64,000 bases of DNA, taken from NCBI GenBank assembly GCA_017535785.1, contig JAFXTN010000027.1, forward strand, positions 51,426 through 115,425, in the 5' to 3' direction. The notes under the pieces were generated by a model. That model did not search any database. It was not told the DNA's origin and saw only the letters and a program-made list of their open reading frames with translations. Below are positions 1 through 9,638 of the stretch, in pieces. The DNA comes from Butyrivibrio sp. (GTDB lineage: Bacteria; Bacillota; Clostridia; Lachnospirales; Lachnospiraceae). The first letter of the stretch is position 1; every line of letters starts with the position of its first letter. Made by a program: the position numbers and the translations under genes.

Positions 1-936
1 ATCAAGCGCAAAGAAATCAAGGATATGATAAAAATGCTCGGGAATATGCTTCATTACAGGCATAAGTTCAACCGTGTCAAAGCCATGATCTTTTACATAG
101 CTTAAGATATCCTGAGTGATCTCTTCGATAGTAGTCTTATACTCGTGCCTCTCTGCAAACGCGTCAAGTGAAAGCTCGCAGATAGAAAGAGCTCCCTCAT
201 CCTTATCAAACTTCCTTCTCTCGGCGATCCATTTTTCATCAGTCCATTTAAATGGCGCAAACTTATTTATAACGGATATAACTCCGTTTTCGCCCTTGGA
301 CTTTGTTGCGTATGGATCGGGTCTTTTATAGATATGACCGCTTCTTGTCTTAACTTCAAACTGATAGCCGTCATCTACCTTAGCACCGGGAACAAATATC
401 TCGAAGATCCCGATGGGATCAAGTCTGTGCATCTGGCACATCCTGCCGTCCCAATTATTGAAATCTCCTATAACGCTGACTCTGGCAGCAGAAGGAGCCC
501 ATACCGCGAACTGCGTGCCGGCAACGCCACCACGCTTCATGGGATGAGCTCCTAATTTTTCATAGATACGGTAATGTATACCGCTTCCGAACTTTATAAA
601 ATCCTCTCGGTCCATCTTAGGTCCGAAGGAATATGGATCGATTACAGTTTCTTCATTATCGTTTTCATCTGTGATAATGAATTTGTATCTCAATTTGTCG
701 ACATAAGGAACGATAGCTGCAAAAAAGCCGGCTTCATCCGCAAGTTCCATCTCATAAGCCTTCTTGTTATTCTCAACAAGAACACTTACAGATTTGGCAT
801 TCGGATAAAAAGCCTGAACAAGATAGTTCGACCCAACCTTGTGTGCTCCGAGGATTCTGTGTGGATCGTCTCCATCAGAATAAATGATCTCCTCAATCTC
901 CGGCCAGTTCATCATCTTGTACAGTCTGTTATTCAC
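1..936 (-). CDS. GlgB-like 1,4-alpha-glucan branching enzyme, N-terminal part (cut by window edge)
   Basis: The reading frame is open from 936 to the window edge (312 codons), so only the N-terminal part is seen. The GTG start at 936 has GGAGGGG eight bases upstream. Codons about 10-100 look like the first N-terminal beta-sandwich of branching enzymes (motif DPHRILGAHK). They are followed by a CBM48 domain (FAVWAPSAARVSVIGDFNNW) and the beginning of the GH13 barrel (GFDTVELMPV). Family members transfer alpha-1,4-glucan segments to alpha-1,6 branch points during glycogen synthesis. After ELMPV the sequence reads MKHIPEHFYHILDFFALD, where typical GlgB proteins have a WGYQ...YFAPTSRYG motif, so this copy is divergent. 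Whether it is catalytically active cannot be judged without the rest of the gene. It lies 40 bases downstream of the DUF1015 gene on the same strand and may be cotranscribed. Confidence 0.75.
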   Translation of the reverse strand, partial: MNNRLYKMMNWPEIEEIIYSDGDDPHRILGAHKVGSNYLVQAFYPNAKSVSVLVENNKKAYEMELADEAGFFAAIVPYVDKLRYKFIITDENDNEETVIDPYSFGPKMDREDFIKFGSGIHYRIYEKLGAHPMKRGGVAGTQFAVWAPSAARVSVIGDFNNWDGRMCQMHRLDPIGIFEIFVPGAKVDDGYQFEVKTRSGHIYKRPDPYATKSKGENGVISVINKFAPFKWTDEKWIAERRKFDKDEGALSICELSLDAFAERHEYKTTIEEITQDILSYVKDHGFDTVELMPVMKHIPEHFYHILDFFALD

Positions 937-976
937 TATTGTCCCCTCCAAATAAAAAACAATACTTAAATTGTTG

Positions 977-2233
977 TTATTTAGATAATTGTACCATTAA
1001 TTTCGTGAATAAATATCCACTTAAGAGTTTAGGCTCGAACCAAGTCGACTTCGGAGGCATAAGCCTCTTCTCATCTGCAACGGCAAAAAGCTCTGAAATA
1101 GATGTAGGATACATAGAAAAAGCAAGCTTCATATCTGCATGACATCTGTCTTCAAGTTCTTTGAGCCCTCTGATACCGCCAACAAAATCGATTCTCTTAT
1201 CCGTTCTCGGATCACCGATTCCAAGGATAGGAGAAAGAACTTCATTCTGAAGAACGGAAACATCAAGTCCGTCAACCGCATCGCTCTTTAATATATCAGA
1301 ATGAGCAGTAAGTCTGAACCATTCATCATCGATGAAAAGTCCGAATTCTGCTTTCTTTGCAGGCTTTACAGCCTCATTTTCTTTTACGATATCAAACTTC
1401 TCTTTGAGCTTTTCAAAGAACTCCTCCTTGGAAAGGCCGTTAAGATCCTTAACTACACGGTTGTAGTCCATGATCATAAGCTCATTGTCAGGGAAAAGAA
1501 CTGAGAGGAAGTAGTCATACTCCTGCTTACCGCGAACCTTTCCTTCATTCTCTTCTCTTTTCTTAAGTCCGACCTTTACCGCAGATGCGCATCTGTGATG
1601 TCCGTCAGCAATATATACGGCATCGATAGTTGCAAAAATACGGCTGATAGTATCAGTCTCTTCCTTGTCATCGATTATCCAAACTCTGGACTTTACATCA
1701 TCTGCCGATACAAAATCGTAAACAGGTTCATCAACCTCTTTTACCTTGCTGATAAGATCTGAGAGCATCTTGTTCTCTCTGTAGCAAAGGAAAATAGGTC
1801 CTGTCTGAGCTTCACATGTATATACATGCTTGATCCTGTCCTCTTCCTTGTCGGCTCTTGTATTTTCGTGCTTCTTGATAACACCGTTTAAATAGTCATC
1901 AATCGAAGCGCAGGCAACTATTCCGGTCTGTGTTCTTCCGTTCATTGTCTGCTCATAGATGTAATAGCACTTTTCCTCATCCTGCACGAAAACACCACTC
2001 TCCATCTGCTCATGGAGCATGTCATGTGCCTTCTGATAAACTTCGGGAGCGTACATATCCTGGTCTTCAGGGAACTGTGTCTCCGGTCTGTCTATAGCAA
2101 GAAATGATCCGGGATTCTCTTTTACGTACTCAAGAGCCTCTTTTCTGCTAAAAACATCATAGGGAAGAGCCGCAACTCTTCCCACTTTTTCTTTTGTCGG
2201 TCTGTATGCCTTAAAAGGTCTGATATCCGCCAT
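977..2233 (-). CDS. DUF1015 family protein
   Basis: This 418-residue soluble protein matches the DUF1015 family from its N-terminus (MADIRPFKAYRP, then ALPYDV) and its hallmark ADGHHRCASA motif near residue 210. No biochemical function is established for the family that I know of. The ATG starts 2 bases after the serA stop codon, so the gene is almost certainly translated from the serC-serA message. That placement suggests a link to serine or phosphoserine metabolism, but this is only association. No signal peptide or membrane segment is visible. The length is normal for the family. Confidence 0.88.
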   Translation of the reverse strand: MADIRPFKAYRPTKEKVGRVAALPYDVFSRKEALEYVKENPGSFLAIDRPETQFPEDQDMYAPEVYQKAHDMLHEQMESGVFVQDEEKCYYIYEQTMNGRTQTGIVACASIDDYLNGVIKKHENTRADKEEDRIKHVYTCEAQTGPIFLCYRENKMLSDLISKVKEVDEPVYDFVSADDVKSRVWIIDDKEETDTISRIFATIDAVYIADGHHRCASAVKVGLKKREENEGKVRGKQEYDYFLSVLFPDNELMIMDYNRVVKDLNGLSKEEFFEKLKEKFDIVKENEAVKPAKKAEFGLFIDDEWFRLTAHSDILKSDAVDGLDVSVLQNEVLSPILGIGDPRTDKRIDFVGGIRGLKELEDRCHADMKLAFSMYPTSISELFAVADEKRLMPPKSTWFEPKLLSGYLFTKLMVQLSK

Positions 2234-2235
2234 AA

Positions 2236-3405
2236 TTATGCTTCTTTCTTTACAACTCTGACTCTGATAACACCGTCAACTTTAGTAAGCTTCTTAACAA
2301 GATCATCAGTGATCTTATCCTCAAGATCAATAAGTGTATATGCATAATCTCCCTTAGACTTGTTAGTCATATCGGAGATGTTGTAGCCTGCATCACCGAG
2401 CGCAGTTGTGAACTGGCTGATCATGTTGGCAACATTCTTATGGAAAATTCCGATTCTGGGACGTGTGCAGATGCCCATGTCGCAGTTAGGATAGTTAACC
2501 GAATTATTGATATTACCGTTCTCAAGATAATCCTTAAGCTCAAGAACTGCCTTAACAGCGCAGTTATCCTCAGACTCCTCTGTTGAAGCACCAAGGTGAG
2601 GGATAACGATACATCCATCGTGACCTGATGTTGTAGGGTTCGGGAAGTCTGTTACATACTTACGGATCTTGCCTGAGTTGATGCCTGCAAGAACATCAAC
2701 TTCGTTGCAAAGGATATCTCTTGCAAGGTTGATGATGATAACACCCTTTTTCATCTTAGCGATAGCTTCAGCATTGATCATGCCCTTTGTAGAATCAAGA
2801 GCAGGAACGTGAACTGTGATGATATCGCACTTTGAATAAATATCATCAACGTTTGTAACGTGCTTAACGTCTGAAGAAAGTCTCCAAGCAGCATCGATAG
2901 AAAGATAAGGATCATATCCGTAAACATCCATACCAAGCTGTCTTGCAGCATTAGCTACTCTTACACCGATAGCTCCAAGACCGATGATACCAAGCTTCTT
3001 ACCGAAGATCTCAGTTCCGGCGAATTTCTTTTTGGATTTCTCTGTGAGCTTAGCAATATCAGGATCGCCTGCATTAGCCTTAACCCACTCTGTTCCGCCG
3101 ATGATGTCTCTTGATGCGATGAGCATAGCAGCAAGAACCATCTCCTTAACGCCGTTAGCGTTGGCACCGGGTGTGTTAAATACAACGATACCCTGCTCAG
3201 CACACTTATCAAGAGGAATATTGTTAACACCGGCACCAGCTCTTGCGATCGCAAGAAGGTTGTCGGAAAACTCCATCTCAAGCATATTGGCACTTCTTAC
3301 GAGGATACCTTCTGCATCATCAACATTATCAACTACCTGATACTCATCAGTGAAATTATTAAGACCGATCTTAGCAATCGGGTTCATGCATTTATACTTG
3401 TACAT
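2236..3405 (-). CDS. serA: D-3-phosphoglycerate dehydrogenase
   Basis: The product oxidises 3-phosphoglycerate to 3-phosphohydroxypyruvate with NAD, the first step of serine synthesis. At 389 residues it is the short SerA form. The substrate domain is split around a Rossmann domain (GLGAIGVRVANAARQLGM near residue 145), with catalytic Arg in NLARD and the His in PHLGAST. A C-terminal ACT domain (from about residue 315, RPRIGIFHKNVANMI) probably mediates serine feedback. The start codon overlaps the serC stop by one base (TAATG), implying translational coupling. The order serC-serA-DUF1015 forms one operon. Confidence 0.97.
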   Translation of the reverse strand: MYKYKCMNPIAKIGLNNFTDEYQVVDNVDDAEGILVRSANMLEMEFSDNLLAIARAGAGVNNIPLDKCAEQGIVVFNTPGANANGVKEMVLAAMLIASRDIIGGTEWVKANAGDPDIAKLTEKSKKKFAGTEIFGKKLGIIGLGAIGVRVANAARQLGMDVYGYDPYLSIDAAWRLSSDVKHVTNVDDIYSKCDIITVHVPALDSTKGMINAEAIAKMKKGVIIINLARDILCNEVDVLAGINSGKIRKYVTDFPNPTTSGHDGCIVIPHLGASTEESEDNCAVKAVLELKDYLENGNINNSVNYPNCDMGICTRPRIGIFHKNVANMISQFTTALGDAGYNISDMTNKSKGDYAYTLIDLEDKITDDLVKKLTKVDGVIRVRVVKKEA

Positions 3406-4487
3406 TATGAATTCTCCTTCTCAAACTTAGCCATGAATTCTACGAGCTTCTGAACGCCCTCGATAGGCATTGCGTTGTAGATACTTGCTCTCATACCGCC
3501 AACAGTTCTGTGTCCCTTAAGGCTTACAAAGCCGGCAGCTGTTGCTTCCTTGATGAACTTAGCATTGAGCTCTTCGCTGTCTGTTACGAAAGGAACGTTC
3601 ATAAGTGATCTGTCCTCAGGTCTTACTGTGCCCTTGAACATCTTGCTCTGATCGAGATAATCATAAAGAACCTTAGCCTTAGCCTCGTTTCTCTTCTTCA
3701 TCTCCTCAAGTCCGCCCTGCTTCTTGAGCCACTTGAACACAAGACCGCACATGTAGATGCTCCAGCAGTTAGGTGTGTTGTAAAGTGAACCGTTGTCTGC
3801 CTGAGTCTTCCACTTGAGCATTGTAGGTGTGTATGCGGGAACATCATCAGTGATGAGATCTTCTCTGATGATAGCGATAACAAGACCTGCAGGTCCTACG
3901 TTCTTCTGAACACCACCGTAGATAACGCCGTACTTTGTTACATCAACGGGCTCTGAAAGGAAGCATGATGAAACGTCAGAAACAAGGATATGTCCCTTAG
4001 TATTGGGAAGAGTCTTGAACTTTGTTCCGTAAATTGTGTTATTCTCGCAGATGTAAACATAGTCAGCATCTTCGGGAATATCAAGATCTGAGCAATCAGG
4101 AATATATGAGAAAGTCTTATCAGCACTTGAAGCAACCTCAACAGCCTCTCCGTACTTCTGAGCCTCCTGATATGCCTTCTTAGCCCACTGTCCTGTTACG
4201 ATATATGCAGCCTTGCCGTTCTTCATAAGGTTAAGAGGAACAGCTGCGAACTGCTGGCTTGCGCCACCCTGTAAAAAGAGAACCTTGTAGTTGTCAGGAA
4301 TATTCATAAGATCTCTGATATCCTGCTCGGCAGTCTGGATAACCTCATCAAAGGTTTTGGATCTGTGGCTCATCTCGTTGATAGACATTCCACATCCGTT
4401 GTAATCAAGCATCTCTGCAGCAGCCTGCTTCAATACTTCCTCGGGTAACACTGCCGGTCCGGCAGAAAAATTATAAACTCGTGACAC
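3405..4487 (-). CDS. serC: phosphoserine aminotransferase
   Basis: This PLP enzyme of the class V aminotransferase family converts phosphohydroxypyruvate and glutamate to phosphoserine. The 360-residue length is standard. Visible signatures are the N-terminal YNFSAGPAVLP, FLQGGASQQF, and the PLP lysine in GGVQKNVGPAG near residue 195. Its C-terminal region (KGHRTVGGMRASIYNAMP) is typical of the family. The start is GTG with a perfect AGGAGG eight bases upstream. It is the first gene of the serCA operon and follows a strong sigma-A-like promoter at 4545-4572. Confidence 0.97.
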   Translation of the reverse strand: MSRVYNFSAGPAVLPEEVLKQAAAEMLDYNGCGMSINEMSHRSKTFDEVIQTAEQDIRDLMNIPDNYKVLFLQGGASQQFAAVPLNLMKNGKAAYIVTGQWAKKAYQEAQKYGEAVEVASSADKTFSYIPDCSDLDIPEDADYVYICENNTIYGTKFKTLPNTKGHILVSDVSSCFLSEPVDVTKYGVIYGGVQKNVGPAGLVIAIIREDLITDDVPAYTPTMLKWKTQADNGSLYNTPNCWSIYMCGLVFKWLKKQGGLEEMKKRNEAKAKVLYDYLDQSKMFKGTVRPEDRSLMNVPFVTDSEELNAKFIKEATAAGFVSLKGHRTVGGMRASIYNAMPIEGVQKLVEFMAKFEKENS

Positions 4488-4544
4488 TTTTGTATCCTCC
4501 TGTGTTTTTATCCTATTAAAGCATTAAAATACCTCAATAATTTT

Positions 4545-4572
4545 ATTCTATACGCAGAAGAAAAAATGTCAA
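4545..4572 (-). promoter_or_regulatory. sigma-A-type promoter of serC-serA-DUF1015
   Basis: Read on the minus strand there is a perfect -35 box TTGACA (4567-4572), a 16-base spacer and a -10 box TAGAAT (4545-4550). The predicted transcript starts about 50 bases before the serC GTG. No riboswitch-sized leader is present. Confidence 0.75.
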
Positions 4573-4633
4573 TAACGTCATTCCATAATCTTTGTTATTT
4601 TATTTTTTTGAAACCAATTTTTGTAAAAAAATA

Positions 4634-4662
4634 ATCTGCTCTTTCAAGTTAAAAGAGCAGAT
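4634..4662 (-). terminator. intrinsic terminator after the L,D-transpeptidase gene
   Basis: A perfect 11-bp stem (4634-4644 with 4652-4662) encloses a 7-base loop. On the minus strand it is followed by TATTTTTTT. It lies just after the stop of the L,D-transpeptidase gene and closes the leuB-to-ldt unit. A short T run on the plus side means it could also stop transcription from the other direction. Confidence 0.85.
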
Positions 4663-4666
4663 CTTT

Positions 4667-6193
4667 TTAATAATATAATATTACAGGAGTGCCTTCTGTA
4701 GCGACATTCCACAATTGTTCCACCTGATCCAGAGGACAATTAATACATCCGTGAGAGCCATTAATCCTATAAGTTTCTCCGCCAAATTCGTCCTTAGTTC
4801 TCCATGTTGCGTCATGAATTCCGACGCCTTTATTAACACCCAGCCAATAATTTACATAAGAAACATAATCAGTTCCGCGAAGATAAGTATGATATCTTTT
4901 ATTATATACATTGAAGAGTCCGGCGGGAGTTCCTCTTCCTCTGTTTACATTACCGGTAACTACAGGCATCTGCATGCTGAGCTCACCGTTTACATAGTAC
5001 GAAAGAAGCTGTTCTCCCATATTAACTTCAATATAAGTATCTCCAAGCTGAGACGGACCGTCGTAAGTTGCAACAGAATCAAAATAAGTAAGCGGCCTGT
5101 TCTCCTCGGCAGATATATCTCCCGACTGATACTTATCTCTTATATAAGCAAATTCGCCGTTAACATCATAAAGGTTTCCGTTACCTCTGCTTCCGAGATT
5201 TACTAAGATACTGCCCTCATGAGTTTCTCTGTATTTGTCCATCAACCGTGCCGTGCTGTGGCTTCTGGCAAGCTCGTTCAAGGAATCAAATATCTTCTTT
5301 TCACTAAGGATCGGATTTCCTGAAGAATCACAGACAAAGCCGTCTATCGCATAAGTCTCTTCTTCTCTGGGAAAAGCCCGCTCATTACCGCCTATGATAA
5401 AGAGTCCGCTCGCAGGGTTTGATGAAGATATCTCTTCAAGCCTCGCTTCCTCGATCTCTCCGCTTGTAACGATCCAAGATGAAGCAAGAGCAGGACCAAA
5501 GCTTATCTGCTCTCCTCCTATCTCATATGTGATGCCGCAAGACTGAAGCTCTCTGATCTTTTCAAAAAGATCCATCGTAGCCCTCTGCTGTTCTGTGGCC
5601 TCAACTTCTATATAACACCCTTCTGTAGACCCGAGGTCTGCAGTATCGATGAGATGAAGCATGCAATGATATACGGTATTTACGATCTTTTCTTTATCAG
5701 GGACGTCGGTTATACCATTGATAAGAATATAGCCGTTATCTGCCTTTTCAATGGAAACATCATTGCTTCCGATATCAGAAAAGATCTCCCAGTCATTCAC
5801 ATAGCCCAGAAGCTTATCTTCATCAAGAGTTACTCTTGGTTCAACTTTTACAACGAGATTTTCAAACAGATTATATCCCCAGGCAAAAGGATTCCTGGAT
5901 TTTATAAAAGAATTGAGTGACTCGGTATAATCCGCCGAAAAATCGACAGAATCCGCACTGATATAAAGCTCGGCTCCGCCGGCGTCAATAACATTGACTC
6001 CGGCGTATCCTTGCTTTGAAATAAGTTCTTTATTAACTGTTTCTACACTCTTTCCTGTACAATACACTCCGTTTATCCAACAGCAGCAAGGGAATCCTTC
6101 GCTGTAATAGAAAGCAAGAGCAATGTACAAAGCTATAATGGCAAGAAGGTTTATCACCAGCATAAGCCATATTCGCCTAACTTTTCTCTTCAT
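4667..6193 (-). CDS. membrane-anchored L,D-transpeptidase (YkuD domain)
   Basis: This 508-residue protein has a short basic cytoplasmic N-terminus, one membrane segment (about residues 9-29) and a large outer part. The C-terminal YkuD catalytic domain carries the SHGC signature, with Ser480, His481, Cys483 and an upstream His460 in GIHDATWR. The middle region resembles the VanW/peptidoglycan-binding type-4 segments found in clostridial L,D-transpeptidases. These enzymes form 3-3 crosslinks or attach proteins to peptidoglycan using a nucleophilic Cys. The gene lies 30 bases after ilvB and is followed directly by a terminator, so it appears to be the last gene of the leuB-GT-ilvD-ilvB unit. Its exact cell-wall substrate cannot be told from sequence. 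Confidence 0.9.
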   Translation of the reverse strand: MKRKVRRIWLMLVINLLAIIALYIALAFYYSEGFPCCCWINGVYCTGKSVETVNKELISKQGYAGVNVIDAGGAELYISADSVDFSADYTESLNSFIKSRNPFAWGYNLFENLVVKVEPRVTLDEDKLLGYVNDWEIFSDIGSNDVSIEKADNGYILINGITDVPDKEKIVNTVYHCMLHLIDTADLGSTEGCYIEVEATEQQRATMDLFEKIRELQSCGITYEIGGEQISFGPALASSWIVTSGEIEEARLEEISSSNPASGLFIIGGNERAFPREEETYAIDGFVCDSSGNPILSEKKIFDSLNELARSHSTARLMDKYRETHEGSILVNLGSRGNGNLYDVNGEFAYIRDKYQSGDISAEENRPLTYFDSVATYDGPSQLGDTYIEVNMGEQLLSYYVNGELSMQMPVVTGNVNRGRGTPAGLFNVYNKRYHTYLRGTDYVSYVNYWLGVNKGVGIHDATWRTKDEFGGETYRINGSHGCINCPLDQVEQLWNVATEGTPVILYY

Positions 6194-6223
6194 CTTTATT
6201 CCCCAAACTTAAATGAAGTATTT

Positions 6224-7915
6224 TTAATGATCACTTTTTTTCTTTGCAAGGTCCTTGGCATCGAAAGCTTCACTTATAGATGCTCCGGCAGGAACCATCG
6301 GAAATACCTTATCATCTTCTTCGATAACACAGTCAATGACAACAGGTACCTTTGAGCTAAGCGCTTTTTTGAGCGCATCCTCAACTTCCGATTTCTTGGT
6401 AACTCTGATGGCCTTGCATCCAAGTGCCTCAGCAACCTTACAATAATCTACTTTATCAGAGAAGACAGTCTGTGAGTAGTGCTTTTCATAGAAAAGTGTC
6501 TGCCACTGTCTTACCATACCAAGTACGCTGTTATTGATGATGATCTCAACTATCGGAATACCATAGCCGGAAGCTGTAGCAAGCTCGTTCATATTCATTC
6601 TGAAGCATCCGTCACCTGTTATGTTTACGCATACCTTATCAGGCATTCCAACCTTGGCTCCAATGCAGGCGCCGAGACCGTATCCCATTGTTCCGAGTCC
6701 TCCGGAAGTAAGGAGGGTTCTGGGATTTCTAAACTTGTAATACTGCGCTGTCCACATCTGATGCTGTCCTACATCTGTAGATATGATTGCATCGCCCTTT
6801 GTGAGCTTATCGAGAGTCTCGATGATATAAGGGCATGTAAGCTTATCCTTCTCATAGCTGAGAGGGAACTGCTTCTTATAATCATTGATCTTTTCAACCC
6901 ATTCGGAATGATCCATCTTTTCAAGCTTTGCATTGATATCCGAAAGAACTTCCTTAAGATCTCCAACGATCGAATAATTTGTCCTGATATTCTTATTGAT
7001 CTCTGCAGCATCAATATCTATCTGAAGGATCTTTGCTTTTGAAGCAAATGTCTTGGCATTACCTGTAACTCTGTCTGAGAATCTTGCTCCGAGCGTTACA
7101 AGAAGGTCGCACTCACTGACGCCGAAATTTGCAGCCTTTGTTCCGTGCATACCGATCATGCCGGCATATAACTTATCGGTTCCGTCAAAAGCACCTTTAC
7201 CCATAAGTGTGTCGCATACGGGTGCATTGAACTTCTTTACAAACTCAGCAAGTTCCTTGGACGCACCTGAAATAACAGCACCGCCACCTACATAGATAAA
7301 AGGACGCTTTGATGCCTTGAGCATCTTAAGAGCAGCATTTATATTTTCATCAGTATAAGACTTCTTGGAAGCTTCCTTCTTCTCCTGCTTAAGAGGCTTA
7401 AAGTCGCAGGTCTTCGCAGTTACATCCTTGGTTATATCAACAAGAACGGGGCCGGGACGACCTGTAGTAGCGATCTTAAAAGCTTTTCTGAGCGTAGGAG
7501 CAAGCTCTTTTATATCCTTTACGATATATCCGTGCTTTGTGATGGGCATTGTGATTCCGGCAATATCTGCCTCCTGGAATGTATCTTTTCCGAGAAGAGG
7601 AAGATTGACGTTACAAGTCACAGCAACCATGGGAACTGAATCCATATAAGCGGTTGCGATACCGGTAACGAGATTGGTAGCACCGGGGCCACTTGTAGCA
7701 AAGCACACTCCGACTTTACCTGTAGCTCTGGCATAACCGTCGGCAGCATGTGCAGCGCCCTGCTCATGAGAAGTTCTTATATGTAAAAAATCATTCTGCT
7801 GTTTGTACAGCTCATCATAAATATTGAGAATGCTTCCTCCGGGATAACCGAAAACAGTATCTACTCCCTGTTCTTTCAAACATTCCAATACGATCTGTGA
7901 ACCAGTAAGTTGCAT
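6224..7915 (-). CDS. ilvB: acetolactate synthase large subunit (first copy)
   Basis: The product is a thiamine-diphosphate enzyme that condenses two pyruvates to acetolactate, or pyruvate with 2-oxobutyrate, for valine, leucine and isoleucine. It has 563 residues. Seen are the catalytic Glu in SHEQGAAHAADGYARA, the SGPGATNL motif, and the ThDP/Mg loop GDGCFRMNMNELATA near residue 435. The ATG starts 23 bases after the ilvD stop, in the order leuB-GT-ilvD-ilvB. No small subunit gene is next to it; the two ilvN-like genes lie 35 kb away beside a second large-subunit gene. The biosynthetic context argues for an anabolic AHAS rather than a catabolic AlsS. Confidence 0.95.
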   Translation of the reverse strand: MQLTGSQIVLECLKEQGVDTVFGYPGGSILNIYDELYKQQNDFLHIRTSHEQGAAHAADGYARATGKVGVCFATSGPGATNLVTGIATAYMDSVPMVAVTCNVNLPLLGKDTFQEADIAGITMPITKHGYIVKDIKELAPTLRKAFKIATTGRPGPVLVDITKDVTAKTCDFKPLKQEKKEASKKSYTDENINAALKMLKASKRPFIYVGGGAVISGASKELAEFVKKFNAPVCDTLMGKGAFDGTDKLYAGMIGMHGTKAANFGVSECDLLVTLGARFSDRVTGNAKTFASKAKILQIDIDAAEINKNIRTNYSIVGDLKEVLSDINAKLEKMDHSEWVEKINDYKKQFPLSYEKDKLTCPYIIETLDKLTKGDAIISTDVGQHQMWTAQYYKFRNPRTLLTSGGLGTMGYGLGACIGAKVGMPDKVCVNITGDGCFRMNMNELATASGYGIPIVEIIINNSVLGMVRQWQTLFYEKHYSQTVFSDKVDYCKVAEALGCKAIRVTKKSEVEDALKKALSSKVPVVIDCVIEEDDKVFPMVPAGASISEAFDAKDLAKKKSDH

Positions 7916-7938
7916 TTCTATACCATCCTATTTATTAA

Positions 7939-9621
7939 TTATTTGGAAGTACCGGGAACCTCAAGGATAGCTCCTCTGTTTCCGCTGGTAACAAGCTCTC
8001 TGTATCTTGCAAGATAACCTGTTGTAACCTTAGGCTCTCTGGGCTCCCATTTCTCTTTTCTCTTAGCAAGCTCCTCATCAGATACCTTAACGTTAAGAGC
8101 ATTGTTGGGGATATCGATGCTTATGATATCGCCTTCCTCGATAAGAGCAATAGGTCCTCCGACAGCAGCTTCGGGTGAAACGTGTCCGATCGAAGCACCG
8201 CGGCTTGCACCTGAGAATCTTCCGTCTGTGATAAGAGCAACGCTTGAGCCAAGTCCTCTACCTGCAATAGCTGATGTAGGATTGAGCATCTCTCTCATTC
8301 CGGGGCCGCCCTTAGGTCCCTCATATCTGATAACAACAACGTCTCCGGCAACGATCTTACCTGTAAGGATAGCCTCAATAGCATCTTCCTCGCAGTCGAA
8401 TACTCTTGCAGGTCCTTCATGAACCATCATCTCGGGAACAACTGCAGACTTCTTAACGATACCTGTATCGGGAGCGATGTTACCCTTAAGTACAGCAATT
8501 CCGCCTGACTCCATGTAAGGATTCTCGATAGGTCTGATAACCTCGGGATCAAGATTCTTAACTCCCTCAAGGTTCTCTTTTACAGTCTTTCCTGTAACAG
8601 TGAGCGCATCAAGATTGATAAGATCCTTCTTAACAAGCTCAGACATAACAGCAAGAACACCGCCTGCCTCGTTGAGGTCTTCCATGTAGGTTGCACCAGC
8701 GGGAGCAAGGTGGCAAAGGTTAGGAGTTCTGCTTGAAACTTCATTGGCTACTTCCATGTTGATATCAACACCTGCTTCATGTGCGATAGCAGGAAGATGA
8801 AGCATTGTATTTGTAGAGCATCCGAGAGCCATGTCCATAGTCATCGCATTCATGAATGCGTCCTTAGTCATGATATCTCTGGGACGGATATTGTTCTTGA
8901 TAAGGTTCATAACAGCATAGCCGGCATGCTTAGCAAGACGGATCCTTGCTGAATAAACCGCAGGGATAGTTCCGTTTCCGGGAAGTCCCATACCGATCGC
9001 CTCTGTAAGACAGTTCATTGAATTGGCTGTGTACATACCTGAACATGAACCGCATGTAGGACAAGCCTTCTCCTCAAACTCGCAGAGCTTTTCATTTGTC
9101 ATCTTGCCGGCAGATACAGATCCGACAGCTTCGAACATAGAAGAAAGAGATGTCTTATGACCATCTACTCTTCCGGCCATCATAGGTCCGCCTGAAACAA
9201 ATACTGTAGGGATATTTACTCTTGCAGCAGCCATAAGAAGTCCGGGAACGTTCTTGTCGCAGTTGGGAATGCATACCATTCCGTCAAAAGCATGAGCTGT
9301 AGCAAGACATTCTGTACTGTCCGCAATAAGATCTCTTGTTACAAGTGAATACTTCATTCCGATATGACCCATAGCAATACCGTCACAAACAGCAATTGCG
9401 GGAACAACAACAGGCATACCACCGGCTTCAGCAACCGCGAGCTTAACAGCCTCAGTGATCTTATCGAGATTCATATGACCGGGTACGATCTCATTGTATG
9501 AACTTACAATACCGACAAGCGGTCTCTTTCTTTCCTCCTCGGTAAATCCGAGAGCGTTAAACAAGCTTCTGTGAGGAGCTTGCTGCAAACCTTCCATAAC
9601 TCTGTCACTATTCATAGCCAT
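7939..9621 (-). CDS. ilvD: dihydroxy-acid dehydratase
   Basis: The enzyme dehydrates 2,3-dihydroxyisovalerate and its isoleucine counterpart to the 2-oxo acids, using an iron-sulfur cluster. Cluster cysteines are visible in PNCDKNVPG and [11 protein letters not shown], and the C-terminal GRFSG motif is present. I place the start at the ATG at 9621 (MAMNSDRV), which has AGGAG seven to eight bases upstream. This gives 560 residues, normal for the family. An in-frame GTG at 9642 would overlap the upstream stop as GTGA but has no comparable ribosome site. The gene follows the GT-C glycosyltransferase and precedes ilvB. Confidence 0.96.
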   Translation of the reverse strand: MAMNSDRVMEGLQQAPHRSLFNALGFTEEERKRPLVGIVSSYNEIVPGHMNLDKITEAVKLAVAEAGGMPVVVPAIAVCDGIAMGHIGMKYSLVTRDLIADSTECLATAHAFDGMVCIPNCDKNVPGLLMAAARVNIPTVFVSGGPMMAGRVDGHKTSLSSMFEAVGSVSAGKMTNEKLCEFEEKACPTCGSCSGMYTANSMNCLTEAIGMGLPGNGTIPAVYSARIRLAKHAGYAVMNLIKNNIRPRDIMTKDAFMNAMTMDMALGCSTNTMLHLPAIAHEAGVDINMEVANEVSSRTPNLCHLAPAGATYMEDLNEAGGVLAVMSELVKKDLINLDALTVTGKTVKENLEGVKNLDPEVIRPIENPYMESGGIAVLKGNIAPDTGIVKKSAVVPEMMVHEGPARVFDCEEDAIEAILTGKIVAGDVVVIRYEGPKGGPGMREMLNPTSAIAGRGLGSSVALITDGRFSGASRGASIGHVSPEAAVGGPIALIEEGDIISIDIPNNALNVKVSDEELAKRKEKWEPREPKVTTGYLARYRELVTSGNRGAILEVPGTSK

Positions 9622-9638
9622 AACATTTCTCCTTTTTC

